DNA of 64,000 nucleotides from an uncultured cyanobacterium (GTDB lineage: Bacteria > Cyanobacteriota > Cyanobacteriia > PCC-6307 > Cyanobiaceae), in assembly GCA_903856805.1 (NCBI GenBank), contig CAIOCZ010000022.1, positions 19,857-83,856 on the forward strand, in the 5' to 3' direction. Numbering within the stretch: position 1 is the stretch's first letter; every line of letters starts with the position of its first letter. The notes below the pieces were generated by a model, which saw nothing but the letters and a program-made list of their open reading frames with translations, did not search any database and had not been told where the DNA came from. The position numbers and the translations under genes were made by a program. This document shows positions 62,972 through 64,000 of this stretch, one piece after another.

Positions 62972-63150
62972 GGCGCATTCCTCCTTGAGGGGCCCAACTA
63001 TGCCAGCCATGCGGAAGGCGCTGCAGTCCATTGATCAGGGCCCCTTGGATTGGCCATAGGCGTTACAAAAGCAAGGCCACACCCAACAGCTGGTGCTGAT
63101 CCTTAGGGTCCGCTGTCAACGGAACCGGGCGTTCCGATCTCCCCCTTGCC

Positions 63151-64000
63151 ATGACCCTTCTTGTCACGCAGACGGCCTGGCTGGTGCCGCTCTATCCCCT
63201 GCTTGCCTCCCTGCTCTCGCTGCTGTGGTCGCCGGGGGGGATCGCCCGCACCGGTCCCCGCCCCTGTGGCTACATGAATCTGCTGTTGGTGAGCGTGGCC
63301 TTCGGCCACAGCGTGCTGGCCCTGATCGCCCTGCACACCAATGCCACCGCCGGCTCCGCCGCCCTGTTCCGCCCGCTCACCTTCGCCTGGACCTGGCTGG
63401 ACACCGCGGGGCTGGCGATCACGTTCGACGGTCTGATCACCGAGCCGGCGCTGATCGCCATGACCGTGATCACCGGGCTGCACGTATTGGTGCAGATCTA
63501 TGCGATCGGGTACATGGAAATGGATTGGGGCTGGCCGCGCTTCTTCGGCTCCCTGAGTTTCTTCGAGTCGGGCCTTTGCGCTCTGGTGCTCACCGATTCG
63601 CTGTTTTTCAGCTACGTGATCCTGGAGCTGCTCACCCTCGGCACCTATCTGATTGTTGGCACCTGGTACAACCAGCCGCTGGTGGTCAAGGGGGCCCGCG
63701 ATGCCTTCCTCACGAAGCGGATCGGCGACCTGATCCTGCTGGCCGGCCTGATTGCCCTGTTTCCGCTCACCGGCACCTGGAATTTCCATGGTCTGCAGGC
63801 CTGGGCGGCGGACCAGGCCAACAACCACCGGGAGCTGCCGGCTGGCTTTTCCCTGATCCTGCTGGCGCTGATCGCCGGGCCGATGGGCAAGTGTGCCCAG
63901 ATTCCCCTGCACCTCTGGCTGGATGAGGCCATGGAGAGTCCCCTGCCCTCCACGGTGTTGCGCAATTCGGTGGTGGTGGTGGGCGGGGCCTGGGTGCTGC
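63151..64000 (+). CDS. ndhF: NAD(P)H-quinone oxidoreductase subunit 5, NdhF (CO2-uptake type), cut by window edge
   Basis: The frame is open from the ATG at 63151 to the window end, about 283 residues. TQTAWLVPLYPLLASLLSLLW, IDFDGL-like ITFDGLITEPALIAM, GYMEMDWGWPRFFGSLSFFESGL, ELLTLGTYLIVGTWYNQP, DAFLTKRIGDLILL, GPMGKCAQIPLHLWLDEAMESPLPSTVL are NdhF membrane segments. The MDWGWPRFF region fits NdhF3/NdhF4-type subunits used in CO2 uptake rather than the respiratory NdhF1. The C-terminus and probable ndhD partner lie outside. It is divergent from the zinc-ribbon gene. Confidence 0.88.
   Translation, partial: MTLLVTQTAWLVPLYPLLASLLSLLWSPGGIARTGPRPCGYMNLLLVSVAFGHSVLALIALHTNATAGSAALFRPLTFAWTWLDTAGLAITFDGLITEPALIAMTVITGLHVLVQIYAIGYMEMDWGWPRFFGSLSFFESGLCALVLTDSLFFSYVILELLTLGTYLIVGTWYNQPLVVKGARDAFLTKRIGDLILLAGLIALFPLTGTWNFHGLQAWAADQANNHRELPAGFSLILLALIAGPMGKCAQIPLHLWLDEAMESPLPSTVLRNSVVVVGGAWVL

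Overview
The window is 64 kb of GC-rich chromosome from a cyanobacterium, most likely a Synechococcus/Cyanobium-type picocyanobacterium. The evidence is a bidirectional NAD(P)-linked [NiFe] hydrogenase (hox) with its full hyp maturation set, an NdhF subunit of a type I NAD(P)H dehydrogenase at the right edge, two sigma-70 factors of the cyanobacterial group 2/3 style, a PyrF-PyrE fusion, a DASH cryptochrome, and repeated occurrence of the HIP1 octamer GCGATCGC (for example at 1166 and 5984). Coding density is high and many neighbouring genes overlap by 1-10 bases. No rRNA, tRNA, CRISPR array, insertion sequence or phage module was recognised.

Layout. 1-3.1 kb: two capsule genes on the minus strand (kpsC, then kpsS running off the left edge). 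3.1-16.2 kb: a DUF1997 gene, then hoxE, an opposing secreted-protein gene, and an uninterrupted plus-strand run hoxF-U-Y-H-W-hypA-B-F-C-D-E. These twelve hydrogenase genes encode diaphorase, hydrogenase dimer, C-terminal protease and every step of NiFe(CN)2CO assembly. 16.2-21.5 kb: a 1742-residue extracellular metzincin-like protein with ten Calx-beta repeats. 21.5-29.9 kb: a methyltransferase, a DASH cryptochrome/photolyase, a low-GC FAD2-like desaturase, a transglutaminase-like protein, an MgtA-type P-ATPase, a stand-alone UDP-glucose-dehydrogenase C-terminal-like domain, and a sigma factor.

30.0-38.0 kb is the most distinctive part. It holds three small genes for double-glycine-leader peptides, an ABC exporter with an N-terminal C39 leader peptidase, and an HlyD-type adaptor. 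Nearby are two divergent paralogous ribbon-helix-helix-like proteins, one of them overlapping an AraC-family regulator by four bases. A sigma factor lies at each end of the region. I read this as a peptide maturation and export locus. By analogy with EbfG/PteB of Synechococcus elongatus it may serve biofilm formation or a microcin-like role, but that is inference.

38.1-45.4 kb: two phosphoribosyltransferase-fold proteins flank a hydrolase-fold protein that has apparently lost its nucleophile, together with three small secreted proteins and an HAE1-type RND pump. 45.5-49.9 kb: pyrimidine synthesis genes (PyrF-PyrE fusion and PyrC) with a malic enzyme between them. 50-56 kb: DUF167, FkbM methyltransferase, a three-gene ABC-2 transporter, an NCS2 permease and peptide deformylase. 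56-64 kb: membrane proteins (DedA, DUF475, KimA-like, a P2-type cation ATPase, a zinc-ribbon membrane protein) and the start of ndhF.
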